From contig NZ_DRFS01000020.1 in the NCBI RefSeq assembly GCF_011050415.1, forward strand, positions 1 to 64,000: a DNA stretch of 64,000 nt, written 5' to 3'. Shown here in pieces: positions 45,512 through 55,273 of the stretch; position 1 is the stretch's first letter; each line of letters begins with the position of its first letter. This DNA is from Halomonas sp. (GTDB lineage: Bacteria > Pseudomonadota > Gammaproteobacteria > Pseudomonadales > Halomonadaceae). Both the position numbers and the translations under genes were made by a program. Below the pieces are notes generated by a model that was not told the DNA's origin, searched no databases, and worked only from the letters and a program-made list of their open reading frames with translations.

Positions 45512-46276
45512 ATGGCATTATTCGATTTAACCGGCCGCACGGCACTTATTACCGGCTCTTCCAGCGGGCTTGGGCTCGCTATGGCGCGGGGGCTGGCCCA
45601 GGCAGGTGCTGACATTATCATTCACGGGCGTCATCGCGATAAACTCGAAGCCGCACGGCAGGCACTGGCCGAGGAAGGTCACCTTGTACGCAGCACCGCG
45701 TTTGATGTGACTAATGAAGACGCAATCGAACAGGCGCTTGAGGGGCTTAGCGCCGATGGCATCAATATCGACATATTGGTCAATAATGCTGGTATGCAGC
45801 TTCGTCGCCCGCTGCTTGAGGTAGAACACGACCAGTGGGATACCGTCATTAACACTAACCTGACAAGTGCTTTCCTGTTGGGGCGCAACATTGCTCGCCA
45901 AATGATCAAACGCGGCAAGGGTGGCAAAATCATCAATATTGGGTCACTAATGAGTTCAGTCGCCCGCTCTACGGTGGGCGCTTATACGGCTTCCAAAGGC
46001 GGTGTACGTTTGTTGACCCAATCCATGGCCGCGGAGTGGGCTGAACATGGCATTCAAATCAATGCCATCGGCCCCGGTTATATGCTCACGGAGATGACCC
46101 AGCCGTTGGCCGACGACCCGAAATTTAATGACTGGCTAATTAATCGCACCCCTTCCAAACGCTGGGGAGTGCCGGAGGACCTCGTGGGTACCGTGGTTTA
46201 TCTGGCATCCCCCGCGTCGAACTACGTTAATGGCCAAATCATTTACGTCGATGGCGGTCTACTGGCGGTTATTTAA
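45512..46276 (+). CDS. SDR, gluconate 5-dehydrogenase-like
   Basis: SDR of 254 residues from the ATG at 45512 (MALFDLTGRTALITG), which has GAGGTGAGA ahead; a GTG at 45503 is less likely. TGSSSGLG, NNAG, Ser in IGSLMSS, and Tyr/Lys in AYTASKGG are present. The sequence FDLTGRTALITGSSSGLG...GIQINAIGPGYMLTEMTQPL resembles gluconate 5-dehydrogenases (IdnO/Gno), which reduce 5-keto-gluconate. No other gluconate genes flank it, so the substrate remains uncertain. Confidence 0.88.
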   Translation: MALFDLTGRTALITGSSSGLGLAMARGLAQAGADIIIHGRHRDKLEAARQALAEEGHLVRSTAFDVTNEDAIEQALEGLSADGINIDILVNNAGMQLRRPLLEVEHDQWDTVINTNLTSAFLLGRNIARQMIKRGKGGKIINIGSLMSSVARSTVGAYTASKGGVRLLTQSMAAEWAEHGIQINAIGPGYMLTEMTQPLADDPKFNDWLINRTPSKRWGVPEDLVGTVVYLASPASNYVNGQIIYVDGGLLAVI

Positions 46277-46284
46277 GTCGGGCA

Positions 46285-46322
46285 GGGATCAAGATCGATA
46301 CGCTTCTGTCGATCTTGATCCC
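46285..46322. terminator. Bidirectional terminator-like stem between convergent genes
   Basis: Perfect 14-bp inverted repeat GGGATCAAGATCGA / TCGATCTTGATCCC with a ten-base loop, between the stop codons of the SDR and ureG. No long T-run, so it may work as a shared, weak terminator. Confidence 0.6.
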
Positions 46323-46332
46323 ATAGCGCATG

Positions 46333-46974
46333 CTAGGCAGAAACCGTTGCTGCTGCCTGCGGGCGCCGCTCATCAAGCATCCCTTTATCAAGAATAAAGC
46401 GGATGATCTCTTCAAGCCCTACGCCATCATAAAGATTGGTAAATACAAAGGGTCGCTCGCCGCGCATTTTTTTCGAATCGCGCTCCATCACGTCTAGTGA
46501 CGCGTGAACATACTCGGCGATATCGATTTTATTAATAATCAGCAGGTCTGACTTGGTGATACCTGGCCCGCCTTTGCGGGGAATTTTGTCACCTGCGGAA
46601 ACATCAATGACGTAGAGCGTCAGGTCGGAAAGCTCTGGGCTGAAGGTGGCAGAGAGGTTGTCACCACCCGACTCCACCATTACCAGCTCAAGCTTAGGAT
46701 GCCGTGTTTGCAGCTCATCGATGGCCGCCAGGTTCATGGAGGCGTCTTCACGTATAGCGGTGTGCGGGCAGCCGCCGGTTTCTACGCCGAGAATGCGGTC
46801 TGCGGGCAGTGCATCGTGCTTGAGCAGAAAGTCGGCGTCTTCACGGGTGTAGATATCATTGGTGACCACGGCAATATCGTAGTAGTCCCGCAGTGCTATA
46901 CAGAGCTGCTTGAGCAGTGCAGTTTTGCCAGACCCTACCGGGCCACCCACGCCAACGCGTAAACAGTGAGACAT
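46333..46974 (-). CDS. ureG: UreG, urease accessory GTPase
   Basis: GTPase of 213 residues with P-loop GPVGSGKT at 11-18, the nickel-binding Cys-Pro-His motif in [16 protein letters not shown], and the NKID guanine motif. It powers nickel delivery to urease together with UreE, UreF and UreD. GGAGAG precedes the ATG. Last gene of the ure operon; the gap to ureF carries a 15-bp tandem repeat. Confidence 0.96.
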   Translation of the reverse strand: MSHCLRVGVGGPVGSGKTALLKQLCIALRDYYDIAVVTNDIYTREDADFLLKHDALPADRILGVETGGCPHTAIREDASMNLAAIDELQTRHPKLELVMVESGGDNLSATFSPELSDLTLYVIDVSAGDKIPRKGGPGITKSDLLIINKIDIAEYVHASLDVMERDSKKMRGERPFVFTNLYDGVGLEEIIRFILDKGMLDERRPQAAATVSA

Positions 46975-46985
46975 TGTTCTCTCCT

Positions 46986-47075
46986 CAATAAATAAACTTA
47001 TTAACGTCTAAGCGATTAACTTATAAACCGTCAATATCTAAACGAATAATTTCTAAATCATTAACTTCTGAACAG
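46986..47075. repeat. 15-bp A/T-rich tandem repeat between ureF and ureG
   Basis: Five or six degenerate copies with an exact 15-bp period: TTAACGTCTAAGCGA (47001), TTAACTTATAAACCG (47016), TCAATATCTAAACGA (47031), ATAATTTCTAAATCA (47046), TTAACTTCTGAACAG (47061). The last copy covers the final codons and stop of ureF, so the array looks like repeated duplication of the 3' end of that gene. Confidence 0.7.
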
Positions 47076-47763
47076 TCGCGAATATTGAGTTTCGTGTAAT
47101 GCACTGGCTAGGGCTAGACCGGGCAACACGGGACCTAGCTCTTCATCCTCCAGCGTCAGCGCTTGATCAACCGCGGACACTAATGCAGGCCGCATGTTCT
47201 CAATGACACGCTGCGCAGAGGTGTGGCCCAGCGGTAAGGCTTTACAGGCCACCGCCAGTTGGTTTTCCAACCACGCCCAGGCAAAGCCCAGTAGCGTTTG
47301 GCGCACGGATACACCACGTGAGTGAGCCGTGAATCCAAAGAGCGTCACATAGCCCGCATGAGTCGGCAATAAGGCGGGTAGTAAGTCCTCACTTGGCATT
47401 AAATCCAGGCTGGTTAATAAGCGCTTAAGCGAGGCACCCAGGCGGCTGTCTTCAGCGGCTAACTCAGCGGTTTCGCGGGTGGCGGCCAGCCACTCATCCC
47501 AGGCAGCTATAGACTCACCATCTGCGTGGTCAAACGCTTGATGCAATCGCGCCAACACCGGCAGCTCGCAGCGGGTTAGGCCATCTTCCAATACGCCATT
47601 TAGCCACTCAATAAGGCTGGCTTCGTCACGCACCCAATCAAGCTCAAAGGCGCTTTCCAACCCTTGTGAGAAGGCGAAAGCACCGATAGGCAGCGCGGGA
47701 CTCACCAGTTGCATAAGCCCTAACAGTGCTAAATCATCGCGCTGGCTTTGCGGCGCGGCCGTT

Positions 47764-47774
<11 letters not shown>
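47061..47774 (-). CDS. ureF: UreF, urease accessory protein
   Basis: About 237 residues from the ATG at 47774 (MPTETAAPQSQRDDLALL). An ATG at 47786 is an alternative; starts further upstream would read the His-codon repeat of ureE in another frame as poly-Thr and are rejected. LLGLMQLVSPALPIGAFAFSQGLESAFE and the C-terminal SALHETQYSRLFRS are UreF features. It overlaps ureE by 11 bases. It bridges UreG and the urease-UreD complex during nickel activation. Confidence 0.9.
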
Positions 47775-48324
<550 letters not shown>

Positions 48325-48359
48325 TGGTATCGTCCTTTCGCTATCTATGCGGCAGTGCC

Positions 48360-48450
48360 GGGGGTAGGCCTACGAGAGGGCGCTGTGAATACCTCCCTGT
48401 ACGCTACTTTTGCCATCCATGGCAAAAGACCCTCTCTACGGCCTACCCCC
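48360..48450. repeat. Palindromic intergenic repeat, copy A (ureC-ureE gap)
   Basis: A 91-bp imperfect palindrome: outer arms GGGGGTAGGCC...GAGAGGG and CCCTCTC...GGCCTACCCCC (18/21 paired), an inner palindrome CTTTTGCCAT/ATGGCAAAAG, and the core word CGCTGTGAATACCTCCCTG at 48381. A second copy with different arms but the same core lies in the ureB-ureC gap. This is the form of a REP/MITE-like element. Confidence 0.8.
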
Positions 48451-48480
48451 GTCACCTCGACCTAAGTGAAATAGCCTCAA

Positions 48481-50196
48481 TTAAAATAAATGATAGCGCT
48501 GGGCCAGCGGCAGTTCGGTGGCAGGCTCGCAGGTCAAAATTTCGCCATCGCAACGCACTTCGTAGGTTTGTGGGTCGACGGTCAGCTCCGGGCAAGCGTC
48601 GTTGAGCTTCATATCTTTCTTGCGCACGCCGCGCACGTTTTTACACGCCGCCAGCGTACTCTGCAGGCCCAAACGCTCTTTAATACCAGCATCCAACGCG
48701 GCTTGGCTGACAAAATTCAGCCGGGTCTGGCTGGCGGCGCGACCAAAGGCACCAAACATGTGCCGGTAGTGAACCGGCTGAGGCGTGGGGATCGATGCGT
48801 TAGGATCGCCCATAGGAGCCGCTGCAATCATGCCGCCCTTAATAATCATCGCTGGTTTCACGCCGAAGAAGGCAGGTTTCCACAGCACCAAATCGGCCAG
48901 CTTGCCCACCTCGATAGAGCCTACTTCGTGGCTGATACCGTGAGTAATGGCAGGGTTAATGGTGTACTTGGCGATATAGCGCTTGGCACGAAAGTTATCC
49001 GCACCCAGCGTTTCGTCTTCCGACAACAGGCCGCGCTGCACTTTCATTTTGTGCGCGGTTTGCCAGGTACGGCAGACCACTTCGCCCACTCGCCCCATGG
49101 CTTGGGAATCTGAGGCGATCATCGAGATCACGCCCAGGTCGTGGAGGATATCTTCAGCCGCAATGGTTTCTCGGCGAATGCGCGAGTCGGCGAAGGCCAC
49201 GTCTTCGGGAATATTGGGATCGAGGTGGTGGCACACCATCAGCATATCGAGGTGTTCGTCGATGGTGTTGATAGTGTAAGGCCGCGTTGGATTGGTCGAT
49301 GACGGCAACACGTACTCTTTCGAGCAGGCAGTGAGGATATCCGGGGCGTGGCCACCGCCTGCACCTTCCGTGTGGTAGGTGTGAATACCGCGCTCTTTGA
49401 AGGCCGCCAGGGTGTCTTCGACAAAGCCTGATTCGTTTAGGGTGTCGGTGTGGATGGCGATCTGCACATCGTACTTTTCCGCCACGCTTAGGCAGTTATC
49501 AATCGATGCGGGGGTGGTGCCCCAGTCTTCGTGAAGCTTAAGGCCCATGGCACCCGCTTCCAACTGCGCCTCTAACCCTTCCGGCAGGCTAGCGTTGCCT
49601 TTGCCCAGCAGGCCAATATTCATCGGCAGGTCGTCCACCGCCTGAAGCATTTTGCCGATATGCCATGCACCCGGCGTACAGGTGGTGGCGTTAGAGCCGG
49701 TAGCCGGGCCAGTGCCACCACCCAGCATGGTGGTAACGCCACTCATCAGCGCCTCTTCCACCTGCTGAGGGCAAATAAAGTGGATATGGGCATCGATGCC
49801 GCCAGCGGTGAGGATTTTGCCTTCACCGGAGATAATTTCGGTACCGGGTCCAATCACGATCTCAACATCGGGCTGTACGTCAGGGTTGCCCGCTTTACCA
49901 ATCGCGGCGATGCGGCCTTTTTGAATACCCACATCGGCTTTGACGATGCCCCACCAGTCTAAAATCAGCGCGTTAGTGATGACTGTGTCCATCACCGTGT
50001 CATCATTGCGCTGACTTTGGCCCATGCCGTCACGGATCACTTTGCCGCCGCCGAACTTCACTTCATCACCGTAGTGGGTGGCGTCTTTTTCGACTTCAAT
50101 CCATAGTTCAGTATCGCCCAGGCGCACGCGGTCGCCTACCGTGGGCCCATACATATCGGCGTAGGCTTGCCGACTGATCTTGTTTACCGGTTTCAT
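48481..50196 (-). CDS. ureC: UreC, urease alpha subunit
   Basis: Protein of 571 residues, the standard length. Nickel ligands His137 and His139 (DAHIH), carbamylated Lys220 in GLKLHEDWG, and the mobile-flap MVCHHLD with its Cys/His pair are present, so the active site is complete. Urease hydrolyses urea to ammonia and carbamate. Separated from ureB and ureE by gaps that each hold a palindromic repeat element. Confidence 0.97.
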   Translation of the reverse strand: MKPVNKISRQAYADMYGPTVGDRVRLGDTELWIEVEKDATHYGDEVKFGGGKVIRDGMGQSQRNDDTVMDTVITNALILDWWGIVKADVGIQKGRIAAIGKAGNPDVQPDVEIVIGPGTEIISGEGKILTAGGIDAHIHFICPQQVEEALMSGVTTMLGGGTGPATGSNATTCTPGAWHIGKMLQAVDDLPMNIGLLGKGNASLPEGLEAQLEAGAMGLKLHEDWGTTPASIDNCLSVAEKYDVQIAIHTDTLNESGFVEDTLAAFKERGIHTYHTEGAGGGHAPDILTACSKEYVLPSSTNPTRPYTINTIDEHLDMLMVCHHLDPNIPEDVAFADSRIRRETIAAEDILHDLGVISMIASDSQAMGRVGEVVCRTWQTAHKMKVQRGLLSEDETLGADNFRAKRYIAKYTINPAITHGISHEVGSIEVGKLADLVLWKPAFFGVKPAMIIKGGMIAAAPMGDPNASIPTPQPVHYRHMFGAFGRAASQTRLNFVSQAALDAGIKERLGLQSTLAACKNVRGVRKKDMKLNDACPELTVDPQTYEVRCDGEILTCEPATELPLAQRYHLF

Positions 50197-50231
50197 GTGT
50201 TGCCTCTCCTAAAAGATGAAGCTTGGCAGTC

Positions 50232-50327
50232 GGGAGGTCATCACTCATGGGACACGCTGTGAATTCGTCCCTGTACGCTTGACTGCGGCATCCATGCCGC
50301 AGACAGTCCCATGAGCAATGACCTCCC
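50232..50327. repeat. Palindromic intergenic repeat, copy B (ureB-ureC gap)
   Basis: A 96-bp imperfect palindrome: arms GGGAGGTCATCACTCATGGGA-like (19/21 paired, 50232-50252 with 50307-50327), inner TGCGGCAT/ATGCCGCA, and the core word CGCTGTGAATTCGTCCCTG at 50255. Shares the core with copy A, 1.9 kb away in the same operon. Confidence 0.8.
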
Positions 50328-50348
50328 TAGCCTAATCGCCTTACGCCA

Positions 50349-50672
50349 TTAGCTATTTAGAGGGCGATCCAGCGGCCCCATGACATCACCACGGAAGCCA
50401 TAGATTTCCCGTTTGCCCACAAAGGGAATCAGCGTAACTTCGCGGGTTTGGCCGGGCTCAAAGCGAATCGCCGTGCCTGCGGCCACATCCAAGCGATAAC
50501 CTCGGGTTTTGGTGCGATCAAACACCAGCGCGGGGTTGGCTTCAGCAAAGTGGTAGTGGGAGCCCAACTGTATAGGGCGGTCGCCGGTATTAGCCACTTC
50601 CACCGTAATCCGCTCGCGGCCCACACACAGTTCGATATCGCCGTCTTTTAACTGATATTCACCAGGAATCAT
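50349..50672 (-). CDS. ureB: UreB, urease beta subunit
   Basis: Protein of 107 residues starting [16 protein letters not shown], with [17 protein letters not shown] and [20 protein letters not shown], all classical UreB segments. Structural subunit of the urease trimer unit. Sits 27 bases after ureA. Confidence 0.96.
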   Translation of the reverse strand: MIPGEYQLKDGDIELCVGRERITVEVANTGDRPIQLGSHYHFAEANPALVFDRTKTRGYRLDVAAGTAIRFEPGQTREVTLIPFVGKREIYGFRGDVMGPLDRPLNS

Positions 50673-50699
50673 CTGCTTGCTCCGTTGTTCAATCGCCCC

Positions 50700-51002
50700 T
50701 CACACAATAGGCGTATGGACAGTGACCAGCTTGGTGCCGTCGGGGAAAGTGGCTTCGACCTGTACTTCGTCGACCATTTCAGCCACACCTTCCATCACAT
50801 CATCACGGCTAAGAATCTCACGACCATAGCTCATTAAATCAGCCACGCTGCGGCCATCCCGGGCGCCTTCCATGATCTCGAAGCTGATCAGGGCTACCGC
50901 TTCGGGGTAGTTGAGCTTTAAACCACGTGCTTTGCGACGCTCGGCCAGTTGGGCGGCAGAGAACAGCAGCAGCTTGTCTTTGTCTCTCGGGGTTAATTCC
51001 AT
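50700..51002 (-). CDS. ureA: UreA, urease gamma subunit
   Basis: 100 residues from the ATG at 51002 ([14 protein letters not shown]), the canonical UreA N-terminus, with GGAG upstream; the longer frame to 51020 is rejected. [21 protein letters not shown] and [25 protein letters not shown] are typical. Confidence 0.96.
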   Translation of the reverse strand: MELTPRDKDKLLLFSAAQLAERRKARGLKLNYPEAVALISFEIMEGARDGRSVADLMSYGREILSRDDVMEGVAEMVDEVQVEATFPDGTKLVTVHTPIV

Positions 51003-51029
51003 GGGGCGTTTCTCCAGCAATCTATTCGA

Positions 51030-51914
51030 TTAGGTTAACCAAATACGCGGTGTGTGGGCGTCTCGCTCGATCCACAGAGGGCGCAAAAGTTGCCAAGCCT
51101 GCTCGCATAATGCCCAGGCTTCATTACGCGAGTTACCCAAGTAGCGTAGTAGCAGCACGCCATGGCGGCCGGTCACCGCCCAACGTGTACTATTCAGCAG
51201 CGCTTCACGCAACGCTTCAATCGCCGCAGGCACGTCGCTAATGCCTACCGCCCAGAGCGTGGCCTGTACCGTGGCACCACCCTGCCCCCAGCGCCCAGCA
51301 AAGCGTGGGTGAAGTGGGTCTAACGGTTGGCGCTCCAACCACAGCGGCTTGCCATCCAAGGTTAAGCGGAAGTGCTGCTCAATGCGGCCTGAAACGTAGG
51401 GTAAGTCGCTTGCTGGGCGTCCCAATGCCATCACTTCCCAGCCCAGGCAGCGGCCGCTGCCGTGTAAATCAATCGTTGTGCGCTGCTCTCCCTTGGAACC
51501 ATCAAAGGCGATGGTCTCCTGGGGCAACCACTCTAAAGTGGCGCCATCTTCAACACTTAGCCGAGTGTGCTGCGCCCAGGCTACGCCCTGGCTGTCGGCT
51601 TTATAGAGTTTATTGGCGGCAGGCGTTGTAAGTAGCGCATGGGCACTGCGCTCGACATGAGCGCTAATAGTCAGCGCATCACCACTCACCAGCCCGCCCG
51701 GTGGATGCAGTACATACACATGGCACGCTTCATCGCGGCCTTCTGGGTAAAATGGGCGCTGCACCCGTAGCGGCCCCTGGTGGCGCGCCTGCACCATGCG
51801 CGTGGCGCTATCGCGTCGAGCAAAGCGCAACGCCAAAGAGGCTGCCCAGTGGCGGCCTTGATCAAAGCGGTGACCAGAGGCAACGTGCGGTTTTGCGATA
51901 TCGCAGAAAATCAT
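51030..51914 (-). CDS. ureD: UreD, urease accessory protein
   Basis: About 294 residues from the ATG at 51914. WAASLALRF, GPLRVQRPFYPEGRD and CHVYVLHPPGGLVSGD are UreD signatures. A longer frame from a TTG at 51962 is rejected because it would start inside the -24/-12 promoter. UreD binds the urease apoprotein and is the scaffold for UreF and UreG. First gene of ureDABCEFG. Confidence 0.93.
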   Translation of the reverse strand: MIFCDIAKPHVASGHRFDQGRHWAASLALRFARRDSATRMVQARHQGPLRVQRPFYPEGRDEACHVYVLHPPGGLVSGDALTISAHVERSAHALLTTPAANKLYKADSQGVAWAQHTRLSVEDGATLEWLPQETIAFDGSKGEQRTTIDLHGSGRCLGWEVMALGRPASDLPYVSGRIEQHFRLTLDGKPLWLERQPLDPLHPRFAGRWGQGGATVQATLWAVGISDVPAAIEALREALLNSTRWAVTGRHGVLLLRYLGNSRNEAWALCEQAWQLLRPLWIERDAHTPRIWLT

Positions 51915-51957
51915 GGGTAGCTGTCGCGTCCTTTTCACTAAGCCGTTAGCTAACCAG

Positions 51958-51973
51958 TGCAATTAATGCGCCA
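51958..51973 (-). promoter_or_regulatory. Sigma-54 (-24/-12) promoter of the ure operon
   Basis: Minus-strand TGGCGCA-TTAA-TTGCA has the GG and GC dinucleotides ten bases apart and matches the consensus TGGCACG-N4-TTGCA at 10 of 12 positions. The expected transcript start is about 30 bases before the ureD ATG. An NtrC-like word overlaps it, and weaker ones lie upstream at 52048 and 52079. Confidence 0.65.
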
Positions 51974-52047
51974 AAATGGTGAAAAGCTATTTCCTATCTC
52001 TATAACAATGACTTAAAAGCAGCCAATCAACACGACACAATCCAGGG

Positions 52048-52095
52048 CGCACCAAAAAAGCTCACAAACCAAGCGGCTTGCACCAAAGCAGTACG
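52048..52095. promoter_or_regulatory. Candidate NtrC sites upstream of ureD
   Basis: CGCACCAAAAAAGCTCA (52048-52064) and TGCACCAAAGCAGTACG (52079-52095) each match 12 of 17 positions of the NtrC word TGCACCAAAATGGTGCA and are 31 bp apart, about three helical turns. They lie 75-140 bp upstream of the sigma-54 promoter, the usual enhancer distance. Individually weak. Confidence 0.4.
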
Positions 52096-52210
52096 CTCAC
52101 CGTCGCTTACTTAGCCAATGCAGCAGATAAATTAATCGATATAGAGGATAACGCCGCTAGACAACCGCTTTGCATGGCGCTTATATAAGCATTTATTCAG
52201 GAGCCTAATC

Positions 52211-52453
52211 ATGCTTCAACTTCGACCAAACTGTGAATGCTGCGATAAGGATTTACCCCCTGAGGCGGCGGCTGTCATTTGTACCTTTGAGTGTACGTTT
52301 TGTCGCGAGTGTGCCAGTGGAGTTTTAGGGGATACATGCCCTAACTGTGGTGGTAATTTTTCACCGCGCCCCGTTCGGCCTAACAACATGCTGGAAAAGT
52401 ACCCCGCTTCAAAAGAGCGCATCTTAAAGGCCGGTGGCTGTACAGCGGTTTAA
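52211..52453 (+). CDS. DUF1272 zinc-ribbon-like protein
   Basis: Protein of 80 residues with cysteine pairs PNCECC, CTFECTFCREC and CPNCGGNF, the pattern of the DUF1272 family, presumed zinc-binding. Ribosome binding site CAGGAG. Function unknown. Lies between the ure operon (divergent) and the PepSY gene. Confidence 0.88.
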   Translation: MLQLRPNCECCDKDLPPEAAAVICTFECTFCRECASGVLGDTCPNCGGNFSPRPVRPNNMLEKYPASKERILKAGGCTAV

Positions 52454-52562
52454 TTCAGGCGTTATTAACCCTAAAAGAGCACGACGAATGAAAAGCGCCC
52501 TAAACCAAGGTGTGCGCTAACGTCTTCGGCCATGGCCGGTTTGCGGCCTGGAGCTCCACCCT

Positions 52563-53933
52563 ATGTCTACTGCTTCTTACCCGGAAGAGGGACGTAAAAA
52601 GTCCTTCGATGTATACCGTGCCGTGTGGCGCTGGCATTTCTATGCTGGCCTGCTGGTACTGCCTTTTATGATTACCCTTTCAATTACTGGGGCGCTGTAT
52701 CTTTTCAAAGATGAATTGGACGCCATCATCCATGCGGATTTGAAACGCGTCGCGGTTCAGGAAGCCGTGCAACCGCCTTCCAGCCTGGTCAGTGCTGCAC
52801 TTGAGGCCCAACCCGGCACCGCCGTTAAGTACACCGACCCAGCCACACCTGAAAGCTCTGCCGAAATTACCGTTAACACCCTGGCGGGTGAGCGTCTCGC
52901 GGTGTATGTAGACCCTTACACATCGAATGTACTGGGGTCGCTGGATGACCGGGGCACCATCATGTGGACGGTGCGCTATCTACACAGCTTTAAATACTTT
53001 GGGCCTACCGCCCGAAAAGTGATTGAGATTGCCGGAGGCTGGTCGATCCTGCTGGTAGGCACCGGCATGTACTTATGGTGGCCCCGGGGTAAAGGGTCAG
53101 GCGGCGTGGTGAGTGTGCGCGGCAAACCCAAAAGCCGGGTGTTTTGGCGCGACTTGCATGCGGTATTGGGCATTTTTGTGGGTGGCTTTCTGGTTTTCCT
53201 GGCCATTACCGGGATGCCCTGGTCTAGCGTGTGGGGCGGTCAGGTTAACCAGTGGGCCAATGGCAATAACTTCGGCTACCCATCGGGGGTTCGCGTTGAG
53301 ATGCCGGTTTCCAATGCGTATTTAAGCGACCAGGGCTTAACCAGTTGGTCGTTGGAGCAGGCGCGCATACCCGAATCCACGCCACCCGCCAGCCCAATGC
53401 CCCGCATAGGCCTTAACAATGCAGTGGCGGCCTTTGAACAGCTAGGCTTACAGCAGGGCTTCGCGGTTAACCTGCCCAGTTCAGCCGCGGGGGTATATAC
53501 CGGTTCCATTTACCCGGACAACCTGAGCCAGCAACGTGTGATACACCTTGACCAATACAGCGGCGAACCATTGATCGACATGAGCTACGCCGACTACGGC
53601 CCGCTCGGCAGATGGCTGGAATTTGGTATCAATGTCCATATGGGCCAGGAGTTTGGCTTGTTCAATCAGCTGTTCCTGCTCGCAGTCTGCTTCGCCATTA
53701 TCTTATTGGCTGTATCGGCCGCCGTGATGTGGTGGAAACGACGCCCCAAAGGCGCCATGGGCGTACCGCCACTGCCAGCGGATAAGCGCGTTTTCCGCGG
53801 TCTCATCGCTATTCTGGTGATCGGTGGGGTAATTTTCCCGCTGGTGGGCGCTTCGTTGATTGTCATGCTGCTGATTGATTGGCTGATCGTGCAACGCCTT
53901 CAGGAAAAGCGATTAGCTAGGCAAACAGCGTAG
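52563..53933 (+). CDS. PepSY-associated membrane protein (PiuB-like)
   Basis: Protein of 456 residues with four or five membrane helices and two PepSY-type periplasmic segments. WRWHFYAGLLVLPFMITLSITGALYLF, DLHAVLGIFVGGFLVFLAITGMPWS and the late NVHMGQEFGLFNQL are typical of the PiuB family, linked to iron uptake or siderophore reduction. TGGAG lies nine bases before the ATG. Confidence 0.9.
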   Translation: MSTASYPEEGRKKSFDVYRAVWRWHFYAGLLVLPFMITLSITGALYLFKDELDAIIHADLKRVAVQEAVQPPSSLVSAALEAQPGTAVKYTDPATPESSAEITVNTLAGERLAVYVDPYTSNVLGSLDDRGTIMWTVRYLHSFKYFGPTARKVIEIAGGWSILLVGTGMYLWWPRGKGSGGVVSVRGKPKSRVFWRDLHAVLGIFVGGFLVFLAITGMPWSSVWGGQVNQWANGNNFGYPSGVRVEMPVSNAYLSDQGLTSWSLEQARIPESTPPASPMPRIGLNNAVAAFEQLGLQQGFAVNLPSSAAGVYTGSIYPDNLSQQRVIHLDQYSGEPLIDMSYADYGPLGRWLEFGINVHMGQEFGLFNQLFLLAVCFAIILLAVSAAVMWWKRRPKGAMGVPPLPADKRVFRGLIAILVIGGVIFPLVGASLIVMLLIDWLIVQRLQEKRLARQTA

Positions 53934-53947
53934 CTAAAGCCATCACG

Positions 53948-53962
53948 CTGGCCTAGGGCCAG
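53948..53962. terminator. Short stem between convergent PepSY and SCO genes
   Basis: CTGGCC-TAG-GGCCAG hairpin, extended by ACG/CGT with a bulge, in the 45-bp gap between converging genes. Weak candidate terminator without T-runs. Confidence 0.35.
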
Positions 53963-53978
53963 AGCGTTGATATAGCAC

Positions 53979-54587
53979 TTATGAGGAAGCCAGTAGCTGC
54001 TCCAGTGATGCTTGAGCCTCATCCAGGTCGAAGTCGTAGGCTAACGTGCCAACGAAATTACCCTCGGGATCCAATAGGTAGGTAGAAGCGGTATGGCTGA
54101 TGGTGTAGTCACCATTGTCAGTCTCTACTCGCTCGTAGTGCACGCGATAGGTTTCGGCTATGGCATCAATTTGCGCTTCATTTCCTGATAAGCCGTGAAT
54201 GCGGCTATCGAAGACAGATAGGTAGCGAGAGAGCTGATCAGGGCCATCCCGCTGCCAATCCAGGGAAACAAAGAAGTAGTTGAACTGGTCTGCTTGATTG
54301 CCCAATTGTTTAATCAGCCGCGACAGGTTGAAAAGTGTCGAAGGGCAGATATCCGAGCAATAAGTGAAACCAAAAAACATAATGGTGGGTTTGCCTAAAA
54401 AGTCATCCTGGCTAACCAGCGAACCATCTGAATCAACTAATTGAAACTGGCCACCTATGTCGGTACTTCCTGGGACAGCGCTTTCCGACGTCGTGGCTTG
54501 TTTACCGAAAACAACCAGGAACAGCACTAACGTAAGTACGAGCACTAACGTACCGATGGAAAGCAGGGCAATATCGCGACGCTGCAT
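53979..54587 (-). CDS. SCO1/SenC-family copper protein
   Basis: Membrane-anchored thioredoxin-fold protein of 202 residues: an N-terminal helix (7-27), the copper motif CSDICPSTLF, and the distal His in ISHTASTYLLDPEGNF. Such proteins deliver copper to cytochrome oxidase CuA or maintain its thiols. Follows the PCuAC gene by 18 bases, so they are probably co-expressed. Confidence 0.92.
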   Translation of the reverse strand: MQRRDIALLSIGTLVLVLTLVLFLVVFGKQATTSESAVPGSTDIGGQFQLVDSDGSLVSQDDFLGKPTIMFFGFTYCSDICPSTLFNLSRLIKQLGNQADQFNYFFVSLDWQRDGPDQLSRYLSVFDSRIHGLSGNEAQIDAIAETYRVHYERVETDNGDYTISHTASTYLLDPEGNFVGTLAYDFDLDEAQASLEQLLASS

Positions 54588-54605
54588 GTCTCGTACACCG
54601 TGTTG

Positions 54606-55154
54606 TTAGTGTGCCATTTGTCCATGCTCTTCATGGTGATCACCGTGATGATCGGCGTGAGCGTCTTGGCCTTCAGGCGAGGCGCCGACCGGCACCACCT
54701 GGAGTTCAGTCTCAATACTCGCCGCGTGTTGGAACTCAAGCGTTATGGGAATCGGCTGGCCCTCTTCAATCGGAGAGGATAGCGCCATAAACATCAAGTG
54801 CAGACCACCGGGAGCCAGGGTGACCGTTTCACCTGCGGGAATCTCAATTCCACTTGGAAGATGCTGCATACGCATTACATCACCAACCATCTCCATGGTG
54901 TGGATCTCGACCTGGTCGGTAATCGCTGCGGAGGCACCCACTAAACGATCATCAACAGAGCCGTGGTTGGTAATAGTTAAAAAACCGCCCCCGGCAGCGG
55001 CGCCCGGCGGTGTTGCACGCGCCCAGGGTTGAGTAACATCAAGATGAGAACTCTCTGCAGAAGTCGGCTCATCGTGGGAGCCGCCGTGATGAGCAAAAAG
55101 AGAGGTACTGACTAATAGCAGCGAGGATAACAATACAGTGCGAATCATAAACAT
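54606..55154 (-). CDS. PCuAC-type copper chaperone
   Basis: About 182 residues from the ATG at 55154, which has TGGAG seven bases upstream; an ATG at 55166 is the alternative. Signal peptide to about residue 20 (SLFAHHGG). The domain shows AAGGGFLTITNHG, HTMEMVGDVMRMQHLPSGIEIPAGETVTLAPGGLHLMFM, the H(M)x10MxxHxM-like copper site. A C-terminal His-rich tail (DAHADHHGDHHEEHGQMAH) adds metal binding. It would supply copper(I) to cytochrome oxidase with the SCO protein. Confidence 0.92.
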   Translation of the reverse strand: MFMIRTVLLSSLLLVSTSLFAHHGGSHDEPTSAESSHLDVTQPWARATPPGAAAGGGFLTITNHGSVDDRLVGASAAITDQVEIHTMEMVGDVMRMQHLPSGIEIPAGETVTLAPGGLHLMFMALSSPIEEGQPIPITLEFQHAASIETELQVVPVGASPEGQDAHADHHGDHHEEHGQMAH

Positions 55155-55218
55155 AGGGAACTCCATAAATAACGTGTAGACACTTAGCTCAACCCATTAA
55201 ACGTAATGAGTAGAATGA

Positions 55219-55260
55219 TGGCTAAATCGTCGTGGCTAAATCATTAAATCGTTAAAGCGT
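55219..55260. repeat. 14-bp tandem repeat in the copper operon gap
   Basis: TGGCTAAATCGTCG at 55219 and TGGCTAAATCATTA at 55233 are adjacent 14-bp units (11/14 identical), followed by a more diverged AATCGTTAAAGCGT. It is the third A/T-rich short-period array in an intercistronic gap of this window. Confidence 0.5.
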
Positions 55261-55273
55261 TTTAATCACGTAT

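Noticed and set aside
48351-50340. CRISPR-like repeats
   Set aside because: Only two palindromic elements, 1.9 kb apart with differing arms and a gene between them; no array and no cas genes.
51915-51962. UreD starting at the TTG at 51962
   Set aside because: That codon lies inside the predicted -24/-12 promoter, upstream of the expected transcript start.
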